A stretch of 55,998 bases of DNA from contig JAEZKJ010000118.1 in assembly GCA_023415545.1 (NCBI GenBank), forward strand, positions 1-55,998, written 5' to 3'. The notes below the pieces were generated by a model. It was not told the DNA's origin. It ran no database searches and saw nothing but the letters and a program-made list of their open reading frames with translations. The position numbers and the translations under genes are program-made. The stretch comes from Bacteroidota bacterium (GTDB lineage Bacteria > Bacteroidota > Bacteroidia > Bacteroidales > Bacteroidaceae). Below, in pieces: positions 8,158 to 18,080 of this stretch. Within the stretch, counting starts at the first letter, position 1. Each line of letters opens with the position of its first letter.

Positions 8158-10401
8158 TTACTTTTTTAATTCAAACTTAAGCTTACCTAAAATGTTATCT
8201 GAAGAGTTTCCAATATAAGCTATAAACTCGCCTGTTTCAGCTCGCCATTCACCTATTTTATCATCATAAAAACTAAGTTCATTTTCACCTATTGTAAATG
8301 ATACATTCTTTGACTCACCAAAGTTCAAAAATATTTTTTTAAATCCTTTCAACTCTTTTACCGGGCGAGGCAATGATGATTTTACATCACTAATATAAAG
8401 TTGAACTACTTCGGAACCTGCTTTATTACCGATATTCTTAACATTTACAGTAAATGTTATTTTATCATTGCTGCCAATAAATTTAGCACTTTGAGTAAAA
8501 TCGCTCATTGAAAAAGTAGTATAGCTTAGCCCGTGTCCAAAAGCAAATAAAGGTTTAATTTTATTTTTCTCACTCCAACGATATCCTACAAATATTCCTT
8601 CATTATATTTCTCATCATATATATTTTCATTCTCTCTTTTTACCCCAGGGTAATCGCCTAGTTTATGTGCACCTACATCTGTAATAGTTTTAGGAAATGT
8701 GAATGGAAGTTTACCGGAAGGATTAACTTCACCAGTCAATACATTTGCTATTGCATTGCCAGCCTCAGTACCTAGATACCATGCTTGAAGAACTGAAGGA
8801 ACTTTATCTATCCAAGGCATACTAACAGCATTACCTGAAATATTTACTACAATAAGATTTTTATTGCATTTAACTAACGCATCAATCAGCTCGTTTTGAA
8901 GGTATGGTAAATCCAATGATTTACGATCAACTCCCTCACAATCTTGATAATTACTCTTGTTTAAACCACCTACAAAAATTACATAATCAGCATCTTTTGC
9001 TACTGAAACAGCCTCATCAATAAGTTCTTGTGGACTTCTTGAATCTTTGAGATTTTGTCCGGATTTAACTCCATTATATTCACCACCCGGGTCACCCACA
9101 TAACCACGTGCATATACTATTTTTACTTTATCACCAATCTTATTAATGATTCCAGTAAGTGGAGAGATTTCATATTTTACTTTTAATGAAGAACTACCAC
9201 CACCTACAGTCATCATTTTTATAGCGTTTTCACCTATAATAGCTATTTTCTTGGCAGAAGTTATGTTAAGAGGTAGAAGATTGTTTTTGTTTTTTAGAAG
9301 CACAATACCCTCTTCACCAATCTTACGTGCAGCATCAATATGTTCCTTTGAAACCATACTTCCATAAGTAGAATTACCTTTCATCGTAGTTCGAAAAATT
9401 AGTCTCAATACTCTTCGCACTTTATCATCAAGTTCTTTTGTTCCTACTTCTCCACTTTTAATCATTTTCATATATGGAAAAGCCATGTAATAATTATCAT
9501 AAGCATTCAAACTACCGGTTGATAATCCATTCGTTCCTGTACCAAATTCCATATCAAGACCATTTGTTATTGATTGTTTAGTATCGTGTACACCACCCCA
9601 ATCGGAAACTACAACACCATCAAATCCCCATTCATTCTTTAATATATTATTTAATAAATGCTCATTATGACAGCAATGCTGATTTTTATAAAGATTGTAG
9701 GAACCCATTATAGCCCAAGCTTTACCATCTATTACAGCAGCCTTAAAAGCAGGAAGATAAATTTCACGTAAAGTCCTATCATCAACAATTACATTTGTTG
9801 TATTACGATTTACCTCTTGATTATTTAATGCATAATGTTTTACACATGCAGCAACGCCGTTACTTTGCACTCCTTGAATATATGGCACCACCATTTTAGA
9901 AGCAAGAAATGGGTCCTCGCCCATATATTCAAAATTTCTTCCATTAAGAGGAGTACGATAAATATTTACCCCAGGACCTAAAAGAACAGTTTTGTTTCTA
10001 TAACGTGCCTCTTCACCTATACTCTTTCCATATAAATATGAAATGTCCTCATTCCAAGCAGCAGCAAGACAAGTCAAGGCTGGAAATGCAGTACATGAAT
10101 CATTAGTCCAACCAGCTTGTTCCCACTCATCCCAAAGAACTTCGGGACGAATGCCATGAGGTCCATCTGTCATCCAAACATCAGGAATACCCAAACGGGC
10201 AACTCCAGGAGAAGAAAATTTTGACTGGGCATGGATCATCTTTATCTTCTCTTCAGTGCTCATTTTACTCAAAGCATCTTCTACTCTTTTCTCTATAGGC
10301 TCTGAATTATCTAAGTATAGAGCTTTGTTTACCTGAGCATTACCTAAAAGTGATGTTGTTAGTAACCCAAAGCATAAGGATATTATCTTAGTAGATTTCA
10401 T
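8158..10401 (-). CDS. GH3 beta-glucosidase, secreted, with C-terminal FnIII-like domain
   Basis: Releases terminal beta-linked glucose (or a related sugar) from oligosaccharides, probably in the periplasm. Residues 1-22 are a signal peptide. The GH3 N-terminal barrel has the KHY motif (188-190) and the nucleophile Asp267 in GVVVSDWGG. The second alpha/beta domain spans about 370-600, and a fibronectin III-like domain (about 660-740, ending GEFIAYIGNSS) closes the protein. The 747 residues match GH3 enzymes of the BglX/beta-glucosidase type. It is the last gene of the glycan operon, 6 bp after the GH5 gene, so it likely completes breakdown of the products of that enzyme. The sugar specificity cannot be read from sequence. 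Confidence 0.93.
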   Translation of the reverse strand: MKSTKIISLCFGLLTTSLLGNAQVNKALYLDNSEPIEKRVEDALSKMSTEEKIKMIHAQSKFSSPGVARLGIPDVWMTDGPHGIRPEVLWDEWEQAGWTNDSCTAFPALTCLAAAWNEDISYLYGKSIGEEARYRNKTVLLGPGVNIYRTPLNGRNFEYMGEDPFLASKMVVPYIQGVQSNGVAACVKHYALNNQEVNRNTTNVIVDDRTLREIYLPAFKAAVIDGKAWAIMGSYNLYKNQHCCHNEHLLNNILKNEWGFDGVVVSDWGGVHDTKQSITNGLDMEFGTGTNGLSTGSLNAYDNYYMAFPYMKMIKSGEVGTKELDDKVRRVLRLIFRTTMKGNSTYGSMVSKEHIDAARKIGEEGIVLLKNKNNLLPLNITSAKKIAIIGENAIKMMTVGGGSSSLKVKYEISPLTGIINKIGDKVKIVYARGYVGDPGGEYNGVKSGQNLKDSRSPQELIDEAVSVAKDADYVIFVGGLNKSNYQDCEGVDRKSLDLPYLQNELIDALVKCNKNLIVVNISGNAVSMPWIDKVPSVLQAWYLGTEAGNAIANVLTGEVNPSGKLPFTFPKTITDVGAHKLGDYPGVKRENENIYDEKYNEGIFVGYRWSEKNKIKPLFAFGHGLSYTTFSMSDFTQSAKFIGSNDKITFTVNVKNIGNKAGSEVVQLYISDVKSSLPRPVKELKGFKKIFLNFGESKNVSFTIGENELSFYDDKIGEWRAETGEFIAYIGNSSDNILGKLKFELKK

Positions 10402-10407
10402 ACAAAA

Positions 10408-11658
10408 TTAATTTTTCTCGGTGTTTATATTAAGTGATTTAATGTAATTAGTCTGTACATTACAATTTTCAAATTTGGAATTTTCTAAATATTCATTCAA
10501 TAGGATTTTTGCCTGATTTGCAGATATACGTGCATCACGTATTTCCTTAAAAGTTTTTCTTGGTTTTTCTGAATAATCAATAATCAATTGCCACCCTTCA
10601 GGCTTTTTTATACCCATAAAACATGAACTATCAAGTTTTTTATATGGCCAAAAAGTATATCCTATATTATTATCTTTCATTACCTTACAAAAATCAGATT
10701 GCCATTGATCAGTGTTATGTCCTATCTCTCCCATATACATGGGAAGATTTACTTTATCACGAAAATCTATGAATTTTTGAATAGCCTGTTTTGTAGCGTC
10801 ACCACCATATCTATGACATGTATACATCATATTATCGTCAAATTTCCAATCCGAAAAAGGTTTGAAATTTCCATTCCATTGTGCTCCTCCTATAAGGATG
10901 ATATGCTTTTTATCTATTTTTCTAATCGATGTTACAACACGTTTGTAAAGAGGTTCTAACTTTGCATTCAACTCATCCATATTTTCAAAATATGGTGCTA
11001 TAGGTTCATTAATAAGATCAAATCCTAGAATAATTGGTTCATCTTTATAATATTGTGCAATTTTCTCCCATATTTCACAAAAAAGTTTTTGATTAGCTTC
11101 ACTTTCAAATAGCCAAGGATATCCATAACTATCATCAATATTATCACCTGTTTGTCCTCCGGGTGCATCATGCATATCAAGAATTATATAAATATTATGC
11201 TTCCTACACCATTTAACTATACTATCAACTCTACTAAATCCATCTTGTTGAGATGTAAGTCCCATATAATCTTCATTAGTAAAAAGTTTATAATGAAAAG
11301 GTAAACGTATGGTATTTGCTCCAGTAGATGCTATAAACTCTATATCCTTCTCGGTAATATAGTTATCTTTAAAGTTCTTCCAAAAAATCGCACTCTCTTC
11401 AGGCCCCACAAGTTCACAAAGCATTTCATTAATTTTCCTAGGAGAATTAGTTGAATTAAATCCAAACATATATCCTTCAGGATTGAGCCAATTACCTAAA
11501 TTTGTTCCTTTAATGAAGTGTTTTGAACCATCTTCTTTAACTATATCTCTACCTGAAACTTTCAAAAAAGAGACATTATATTTATCAACTTTATTTGTCG
11601 CTGTTATATTTGTATTTACCAAAAAAGATAAAATCGTTATTATTATTATTTTATTCAT
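10408..11658 (-). CDS. GH5 endo-glycanase, secreted
   Basis: Glycoside hydrolase of family 5 (clan A barrel). Residues 1-20 are a signal peptide without a lipobox, so it is probably periplasmic or secreted. The barrel begins with FIKGTNLGNWLNPEGYMF (48-65). The acid/base is Glu218 in LINEP and the nucleophile Glu311 in YMGEIG; LDMHDAPGG lies at 160-168. The GTNLGNWL start resembles GH5 enzymes acting on beta-1,3 or mixed beta-glucans, but the subfamily was not determined. It sits between the PKD lipoprotein and GH3 genes, which supports a beta-glucan substrate. A 189-bp gap with a hairpin and a weak promoter box separates it from the upstream gene. Confidence 0.88.
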   Translation of the reverse strand: MNKIIIITILSFLVNTNITATNKVDKYNVSFLKVSGRDIVKEDGSKHFIKGTNLGNWLNPEGYMFGFNSTNSPRKINEMLCELVGPEESAIFWKNFKDNYITEKDIEFIASTGANTIRLPFHYKLFTNEDYMGLTSQQDGFSRVDSIVKWCRKHNIYIILDMHDAPGGQTGDNIDDSYGYPWLFESEANQKLFCEIWEKIAQYYKDEPIILGFDLINEPIAPYFENMDELNAKLEPLYKRVVTSIRKIDKKHIILIGGAQWNGNFKPFSDWKFDDNMMYTCHRYGGDATKQAIQKFIDFRDKVNLPMYMGEIGHNTDQWQSDFCKVMKDNNIGYTFWPYKKLDSSCFMGIKKPEGWQLIIDYSEKPRKTFKEIRDARISANQAKILLNEYLENSKFENCNVQTNYIKSLNINTEKN

Positions 11659-11765
11659 ACCTATTATTATTTCTCATTATCTGTTTGGAGATGCCACATG
11701 AAATTATTTACTAAAAATCTTTATAAATAATCTCCTTATATCAAATTACTTTGGTATAGCTTAAG

Positions 11766-11773
11766 CAAAATTA
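11766..11773 (-). promoter_or_regulatory. Possible internal -7 box (TAATTTTG) before the GH5 gene
   Basis: Minus-strand TAATTTTG fits TAnnTTTG, 108 bp upstream of the GH5 start and just past the intercistronic hairpin. No -33 element was recognised. It could give the GH5-GH3 pair its own transcription. Confidence 0.25.
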
Positions 11774-11805
11774 AAAACATCATAAAAAGTAAAATGTAGT
11801 TTATA

Positions 11806-11834
11806 ATAAGAGGTAGCATAAAACTACCTCTTAT
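11806..11834 (-). terminator. Intercistronic hairpin between surface lipoprotein and GH5
   Basis: Perfect 11-bp inverted repeat (11806-11816 with 11824-11834) and a 7-base loop, 14 bp after the lipoprotein stop codon. The following minus-strand sequence has only a poor U tract, so it may act as a partial terminator or as a 3' stabiliser that lowers enzyme expression relative to SusC/D and the lipoprotein. Confidence 0.6.
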
Positions 11835-11847
11835 CACTCATCTACCT

Positions 11848-13248
11848 TCATTCATTAAAAGAAAAATCATCAAAGAAGAAAATTCCGGGCACTTCATGAC
11901 CTTCCGATCCAAATTGAATGACTATTTTATTATAATCCATACGATCTTTCACAAAAGAGAAATCAAACTCTAGCTCTATCCATTTATCAGTAGGTAAATC
12001 ATTTTTAGCAATTTCTGTTTGAGTTTGCCAAGCATCTCCCCCATTATCACTATTTTGAAGTTTTACAGCTACTTTTTTCTGAAGTTTATCAGTAGAATAA
12101 TCATTATATGATGGAATGAAAACTTTCATTCTTACCTTATTTATTTTAGTAAGATCAAACTTATAGTCAGCTGCAGTAAAAGATATATTTGAATATAGTG
12201 CGTTAGTTTTTTCATAAAGATATACCCTCTTTGAAGTATTAATAGGAAGAGGAGCAGGATTAGAATATATAGAATCTAGTTTACCCATAGTCTCTCTAGC
12301 AAAATCAATTTTCAATTTATTAGCTTCAAAATCTTCAGCTAGTGCAGCAGCTTTCATAGGCACAATAGGCTTTACATTTTTATCTTTTGGCACAAATCGG
12401 TACCACCAACCATTACCAGTCTCAACAGTACTTCTAGCTTTAAGATACATTACATCTTCGGTAAGTTTAATAATCTCATATTTTGAAGTACCAGCATAAT
12501 GACCAAGGAAACCTCCATCACTGATAGTTAAAGTCATATTATTTTCATCAAGAGTATAAGTATATGATGATTTAGGAGTGTATTCAACATCATAGTCACC
12601 AGCACCTGGAACTATAGCATTTCCACCTAAAGCGTCCTTACCTACAGCATTACTATATACATATCCATTATTTTTCCATATCATCTTTACACCCACTTGA
12701 ATAAATGTAAACTCTTGAGTGTACATAGAAGATAGAAGTTTTCCATTAGCAGGACATGACCACCAAGAAGGAGAACTTTCATCAATCGGTCCTACTCCAA
12801 AGTGTCCGGCAACATATTGATCGAACACCCATGTTTTTCCCTCAATATTAGCAGCTCCTCCAGTAAGAGCATTATACATAGGTGTATCAAGAAGTGACAT
12901 ATCATCATTAGCGATAGATATTGACTTTGTAATACTAACAGATCCTCCAGTAGTGTAAAGAGTCATTGTTACAGTATAGTCACCTTTAAAAGGATATGAA
13001 GCAGTAACATTGTTACCTTTTGCAGAACCACCATTACCAAAATCCCAGGTAGCAACACCATCAATAAAAGATTCATTTTTAACAATAACTACATTAGGTT
13101 TATCGGCTGATGGAGATAAAGTAAAATTAAGTTGACTTGCTTGAGGTAAAGTTCCTAAAGCATGATCATCATTATCTTGCGGATCACATGATGTCATGAC
13201 CAATAAACCCATTATCACCATGACAAGTGATTTATATATATTTTTCAT
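11848..13248 (-). CDS. PKD-domain surface glycan-binding lipoprotein (SGBP-like)
   Basis: A 466-residue lipoprotein whose signal peptide ends in MTSC. A PKD-like Ig domain spans about 40-115, with the family WDFGNG motif. A middle beta-rich domain follows (about 130-290). The C-terminal region (about 300-466) looks like a carbohydrate-binding beta-sandwich (KVRMKVFIPSYND, then a closing FFFDDFSF). The position immediately after susD (23 bp) is where surface glycan-binding proteins are encoded in Bacteroidetes loci. It likely captures polysaccharide at the outer membrane beside the SusC/D pair. It has no homology to an enzyme that I can see, and ligand specificity is unknown. Confidence 0.8.
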   Translation of the reverse strand: MKNIYKSLVMVIMGLLVMTSCDPQDNDDHALGTLPQASQLNFTLSPSADKPNVVIVKNESFIDGVATWDFGNGGSAKGNNVTASYPFKGDYTVTMTLYTTGGSVSITKSISIANDDMSLLDTPMYNALTGGAANIEGKTWVFDQYVAGHFGVGPIDESSPSWWSCPANGKLLSSMYTQEFTFIQVGVKMIWKNNGYVYSNAVGKDALGGNAIVPGAGDYDVEYTPKSSYTYTLDENNMTLTISDGGFLGHYAGTSKYEIIKLTEDVMYLKARSTVETGNGWWYRFVPKDKNVKPIVPMKAAALAEDFEANKLKIDFARETMGKLDSIYSNPAPLPINTSKRVYLYEKTNALYSNISFTAADYKFDLTKINKVRMKVFIPSYNDYSTDKLQKKVAVKLQNSDNGGDAWQTQTEIAKNDLPTDKWIELEFDFSFVKDRMDYNKIVIQFGSEGHEVPGIFFFDDFSFNE

Positions 13249-13271
13249 TGTTATATGATATTTACAGTAGG

Positions 13272-14807
13272 TTAATACTCATTCTGTTTTAATTCAAACT
13301 CTGTTCCCTTCGTTTTCTCTATTTCACCCAATGGAATAGGAATATATTTGTTTTTGTCACTATAAGTACGGACAGAATTATGAGCAGCATCATTTTCTGT
13401 TAATACAGTAGCAGCATCACCCCACCTAACAAGATCATAGAAACGCATTCCTTCCCCTAAGAACTCTTTATGACGTTCATTTTTAATGTTGATAGCTGTA
13501 GCAGGAATAGAGTTAGGAGCTCCAAAAGCTCTTTCACGTATTTGGTCAAGACACTCTTGAGCACTAACTCCCTGCTGTTCAGCTACCCCATTAATTTTCA
13601 CTAGCTCTACATAGTTAAGTAATGTCTCGGCATATCTGAATATACGAACATTGTTACAATAATTTAAATCTGTATCCCCTTGAGATAGTTTGTATCCCAC
13701 GCGTGCAGCATATTTTCTCATGAAAAAGCCTGTATTTTGGAAACGTTTTCCATAACTTGCTTCACGCCAATCGTTGATAGAACCATCACGACGTTTATCA
13801 CCATCTTCATACATATTATAAGCAGAAGCACGTACAGGTCCAAATGCCCATCCTCCTTGAAAAACACCATTAGGATCATTTAATTCATTTGGAGAGATGA
13901 AAGCAGGTAAATTAGTGCCATATCCATTCCATCCACTAGACCAAGTTTTTCCTTCAGGTATTTGGTTACTTTCAAAAATAGATTCACTACAGAACTCATT
14001 TTCGTCAAGCCACATAGCATCGAAATCTTTCATTAATTCAAACTCTTCGCTTTTTATAATTGTAGCCATATCATTAGCAACCTCCGAATACTTTGATTCA
14101 TCTTTTTGATACATTACAACTCTAGCTTTGAGCATCAATGCTGCAGCCCTTGATACACGTCCATATTCGTCTTTTACATTTGTACTCATTGGCATCGCAC
14201 CATCTTGACAAGCTATTTCGAGGTCTGCCATTATTTTTGAATAAATCTCATCGGCTGTGAGTTGCTTTGCCATATATGGATCTTGTAAAGGCTCCTCGAA
14301 GTAAGGAATATTACCAAAAAATTTCCATAACAGGTGTACATAGTAAGCTCTTAAAAAATGTGCCTCTGCATTATAACGTGCCTTTTTGGCATCCAAAACA
14401 CCTACTGCATTCTTACAAGCAATAATAACATTATTACAGCGTGCAAGACCTGTAAAATATATACTCCAAAGTCCTCCCAAACTTTCTGATGGACTAATTT
14501 TAAAAAGAGATAAAGAGTAGAGTGCAGCTTGGTCACCAGCGTCTCCTCCCCCTTTATAAATATCATCGGAACGAAGATCGGACATTAACAGTATACTATT
14601 GTAGTTATTATTTGCATAACTATCGAATAATAGAATCTGGTAAGCAGAACCTAAACTTGAAAGTATCGCTCCTTCAGTAGCGGCAGCACCTGCCTCAGGT
14701 TTCTCCGTAGGACCTGCAGAGAGGAAATCATCACCACAAGATGTCAATGCCATCATAGATGCAAACATTAACGAAGCAGCATATATATAATATTTTTTCA
14801 TATTCAT
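13272..14807 (-). CDS. SusD/RagB-family outer-membrane nutrient-binding lipoprotein
   Basis: Lid lipoprotein that sits over the SusC transporter and captures oligosaccharide. The 511-residue protein has a signal peptide ending in LTSC and the all-helical TPR-like SusD fold (for example ARYNAEAHFLRAYYVHLLWK at 144-163), with the C-terminal ERHKEFLGEGMRFYDLVRWG motif that is diagnostic of the family. An alternative start two codons in (14801) is possible. It begins 15 bp after the susC stop codon, so the pair is co-transcribed, and is followed after 23 bp by the PKD lipoprotein. The ligand is inferred from the neighbouring GH5 and GH3 enzymes. Confidence 0.96.
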   Translation of the reverse strand: MNMKKYYIYAASLMFASMMALTSCGDDFLSAGPTEKPEAGAAATEGAILSSLGSAYQILLFDSYANNNYNSILLMSDLRSDDIYKGGGDAGDQAALYSLSLFKISPSESLGGLWSIYFTGLARCNNVIIACKNAVGVLDAKKARYNAEAHFLRAYYVHLLWKFFGNIPYFEEPLQDPYMAKQLTADEIYSKIMADLEIACQDGAMPMSTNVKDEYGRVSRAAALMLKARVVMYQKDESKYSEVANDMATIIKSEEFELMKDFDAMWLDENEFCSESIFESNQIPEGKTWSSGWNGYGTNLPAFISPNELNDPNGVFQGGWAFGPVRASAYNMYEDGDKRRDGSINDWREASYGKRFQNTGFFMRKYAARVGYKLSQGDTDLNYCNNVRIFRYAETLLNYVELVKINGVAEQQGVSAQECLDQIRERAFGAPNSIPATAINIKNERHKEFLGEGMRFYDLVRWGDAATVLTENDAAHNSVRTYSDKNKYIPIPLGEIEKTKGTEFELKQNEY

Positions 14808-14822
14808 TTATTTTTTATGATT

Positions 14823-17800
14823 TTAAAATGTTATGTTTGCTCCAACAGATATTGTTCTTGATTGAGGATATATTCCTTTATCAACTCCTATCGTTGTATA
14901 ATTTCCTGATGCAAGTTCAGGATCAAATCCATCATATTTTGTAAATGTCAAAAGATTCTCAGCAGATACATATACTCTGAATCTTTGTATAGATACTTTT
15001 TTTGTTAAATATAAAGGAAGAGTATAACCTAATTGAGCTGTTTTAAGTCGTAGATAAGAACCATCTTTTATATAGATATCCGATGCGCTCCAGTTCTTGT
15101 TTGGATTAGCTGTTGTCATTCTAGGAATTTTATTTGAAGACCCCTCTCCTATCCAACGTTCTAAAATCCAAGCAGGACGGTTCATAGCAGGTATGTCACC
15201 TCTCTGAGCGAAATCAAATATATCATTTCCGTATGTTCCCTGGAAGAATAGATTTAAATCAAAACCTTTCCATTCTGCACCAAGAGTGATACCAAAGGTC
15301 CAATCGGGCATACCTTTACCGATTTTTACACGGTCATCATCATTTACAACACCATTATTATTTGAATCTACAAATCTTACATCACCAGGTTGTGCATCTG
15401 GTTGCAATTTCTCACCTTTATCATTTACATATGAATCAACTTCGGATTGATTTTGGAATATACCATCTGTTTTAAATCCATAAAAATATGGCCAAACTTC
15501 TCCATTCTTAGCATGTACATAATCTCCTACACCCGATGCCCCAGCACTTTCGTAGTTTGTTTCACCAGAAGCGTTTCCTAGATTTATAAGTTCATTTTTT
15601 AAATATGAAGCATTTATCGAGAAGTTATAATTAAAGTCATTAACCGAGTTCTTCCATCCTGCTTCCATCTCTATACCCCAGTTCTTCATTTTTCCAAGGT
15701 TACTCATTGGTGCGCTCTGTCCAACATAACTAGGTATAGGTTGGTCCATTAACATTCCGTTTGTCTTCTTATTAAAGTAGTCAAAACTAAAGCTAAGTCT
15801 ATCTCTTAAAAAACGTGCATCAAAACCAAGGTCAATTTGTTCTGACTCTTCCCATTTAATAGTAGGATTTGCTAGAGCTGCTGGAGAAGAACCATATTGC
15901 ATTGTTCCACTTTTACTACCATCGCTAACATTATATCCACCTCCGAAATAATAATTCTGTCCACCATCCATAAGCGCTGTGTAACGGAAATTACCTATAT
16001 TTTCATTACCATTCTTACCCCATGATAAACGAATTTTCATACTGTTAAACCAGTTAGGTTTAATATCTACAAGGAAAGGTTCGTTTAACACATTCCATCC
16101 GGCAGATACAGCAGGGAAAGTAGCCCATTTATGGTCAGGACCAAAACGCGAAGAGCCATCACGACGTACTGTTAATTGCAACATGTAACGTTCGGCATAA
16201 TTATAATTAATACGACCAAAATATGAAGCTAAAGATGTAAAGTTATAACCACCTGTACCACCTACAACTCTCTCATCATCACTTGTACCAATAGCCGAAT
16301 TTATGTTAGCTTTAACAGGGTCTGTTTCTAGTAGATCATAATCAGTGCCTTCAAGAACACGATAAGTATACTTTTGAGCCGATTGTCCCAAAACAACTGT
16401 AAGATTATGTTCTCCAAAACTTTTATTGTATGTGAGTAAATTCTCTACCTGCCATTTGAAACCTCTATTCATTTTACTTTGGACCCAGCTCTGCTCATTC
16501 TTTTTCATAGAACACATATAGTACTCGAAACCATATCCATCTTCACCCCAAAAAGCAAGGTCGGCTCCATAACTGCTCTTAAAAGTTAATCCTGGTAATA
16601 AATTAAGTTCGGCATAGAATGAGCCTACGAATTTATCTTCATTTTTTGTAGTTAAAGATGGAGAGTATAATTGTGCAACAGGATTTGCTAGTTCTTGGTA
16701 ACCTGATGGAGGAAGAGAGAACACACCACCATTACCATCTGTTACTGCAGTAGGAAAACTTTTTAAAATAGCGTCTCCCTCTTCTTTAGAAGCGTAAACA
16801 GGAACAACAGGTGAAAAAGTCACAGCTGATCCAAGAATAGATCCATATTCAGAGTTTGTCTCTACTCCCGTTGATTTAATTCTAGAATATCCAATATTTA
16901 CACCAACCTTTAGTTTATTTAAAAAGTTTCTTGAATCAACATCAAAGATTGTGTATACAGAGTTGGAACGCAAGCTCCAACGTTCATAATTTGATTTTCC
17001 GAAGTTACCACCAACAATACCTTCTTGATCAAAATAGCCTAAAGAAAGGAAATATTGATTTTTATCATTTCCACCATTTATGCTAACTTGATGTTGTTGA
17101 ATAGGTGCATCATAATTGAATACTTCGTCTTGCCAATCTGTACCTTTACCGGCCTTAGCAACCTGTTCCTGAGTATAACGAGGTGCATTACCATCATTAA
17201 TATCCATTTCATTCATTAATGTCATATACTCGGTAGCATCGAGAACAGCTTTCTTTTTCCATGGATTTTGCCATCCGTAACTGAAATCATAGTTAATGGT
17301 TGTTTTTCCACTAGTACCGGTTTTTGTAGTTACAAGCACTACACCATTAGCAGCTCTTGCTCCATAAATAGCAGCTGAAGCAGCATCTTTCAAAATTTCT
17401 ACCGATGCTATATCAACAGGATTTAGATATGCTATACCACCATCAACAGGCATACCATCGACTATATATAGAGGCTCTGAATTATTTACTGTACCAATAC
17501 CACGAATTCTAACTTTAGAATCGGAACCAGGTTGTCCTGAACTTTGTGTTATTTGAACTCCCGATACTTTACCTTTCAACGCATCTTCGATTCTTGAAGG
17601 TTTAGCTGCATTGAGCTCTTCAGCAGTAACTTTACTAATAGCTGCTGTAACAACACTTTTTTTCTGTACTCCGTAACCTACTACTACAACCTCATCCAAA
17701 GTTTTAGTATCTTCTTTAAGTGTTACTACTAAATTTGTACCTGTAACTTTAACCTCTTGAGGCTGATAACCGATATAAGAGATAATAAGTGTTTTACCTA

Positions 17801-18020
17801 ATGGAACATTTAACTCAAAAATTCCATCCAAATTTGTAATTGTACCAGTTGTAGTACCTTTTTCTAATACTGAAGCACCAATAATGGGCTCATTAGAAGA
17901 ATCGACCACTTTTCCTACGACCAATTTATTTTGAGCTGATAATGTTATTGGAAATAAAATCGATAACATTAATAATATCATGCCCAAATAAATAAATTTA
18001 GTAAGCTTGTCCTTTTTCAT
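14823..18020 (-). CDS. SusC/RagA-family TonB-dependent outer-membrane transporter
   Basis: Energised glycan importer of the outer membrane, 1065 residues from the ATG at 18020. In order: signal peptide ending LSAQ; carboxypeptidase-regulatory-like domain (VVGKVVDSSNEPIIGASVLE); TonB-box region (LDEVVVVGYG); plug domain (about 120-235, with IEDALKGKVSGVQI and SVEILKDAASAAIYG); and a 22-strand barrel to the end. There is no N-terminal anti-sigma-interacting (STN) domain, so regulation by an ECF sigma factor is not expected, in keeping with the nearby DUF6377 regulator. The frame is open 21 codons further upstream to 18083, but that extension runs into a TACATTTG promoter box, so I chose the internal ATG. 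Confidence 0.96.
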   Translation of the reverse strand: MKKDKLTKFIYLGMILLMLSILFPITLSAQNKLVVGKVVDSSNEPIIGASVLEKGTTTGTITNLDGIFELNVPLGKTLIISYIGYQPQEVKVTGTNLVVTLKEDTKTLDEVVVVGYGVQKKSVVTAAISKVTAEELNAAKPSRIEDALKGKVSGVQITQSSGQPGSDSKVRIRGIGTVNNSEPLYIVDGMPVDGGIAYLNPVDIASVEILKDAASAAIYGARAANGVVLVTTKTGTSGKTTINYDFSYGWQNPWKKKAVLDATEYMTLMNEMDINDGNAPRYTQEQVAKAGKGTDWQDEVFNYDAPIQQHQVSINGGNDKNQYFLSLGYFDQEGIVGGNFGKSNYERWSLRSNSVYTIFDVDSRNFLNKLKVGVNIGYSRIKSTGVETNSEYGSILGSAVTFSPVVPVYASKEEGDAILKSFPTAVTDGNGGVFSLPPSGYQELANPVAQLYSPSLTTKNEDKFVGSFYAELNLLPGLTFKSSYGADLAFWGEDGYGFEYYMCSMKKNEQSWVQSKMNRGFKWQVENLLTYNKSFGEHNLTVVLGQSAQKYTYRVLEGTDYDLLETDPVKANINSAIGTSDDERVVGGTGGYNFTSLASYFGRINYNYAERYMLQLTVRRDGSSRFGPDHKWATFPAVSAGWNVLNEPFLVDIKPNWFNSMKIRLSWGKNGNENIGNFRYTALMDGGQNYYFGGGYNVSDGSKSGTMQYGSSPAALANPTIKWEESEQIDLGFDARFLRDRLSFSFDYFNKKTNGMLMDQPIPSYVGQSAPMSNLGKMKNWGIEMEAGWKNSVNDFNYNFSINASYLKNELINLGNASGETNYESAGASGVGDYVHAKNGEVWPYFYGFKTDGIFQNQSEVDSYVNDKGEKLQPDAQPGDVRFVDSNNNGVVNDDDRVKIGKGMPDWTFGITLGAEWKGFDLNLFFQGTYGNDIFDFAQRGDIPAMNRPAWILERWIGEGSSNKIPRMTTANPNKNWSASDIYIKDGSYLRLKTAQLGYTLPLYLTKKVSIQRFRVYVSAENLLTFTKYDGFDPELASGNYTTIGVDKGIYPQSRTISVGANITF

Positions 18021-18080
18021 AAATAATTCGTTTAATAAGATTAACAATACTTTTAAAAATCTATCTTTTTCAGTGACGAA

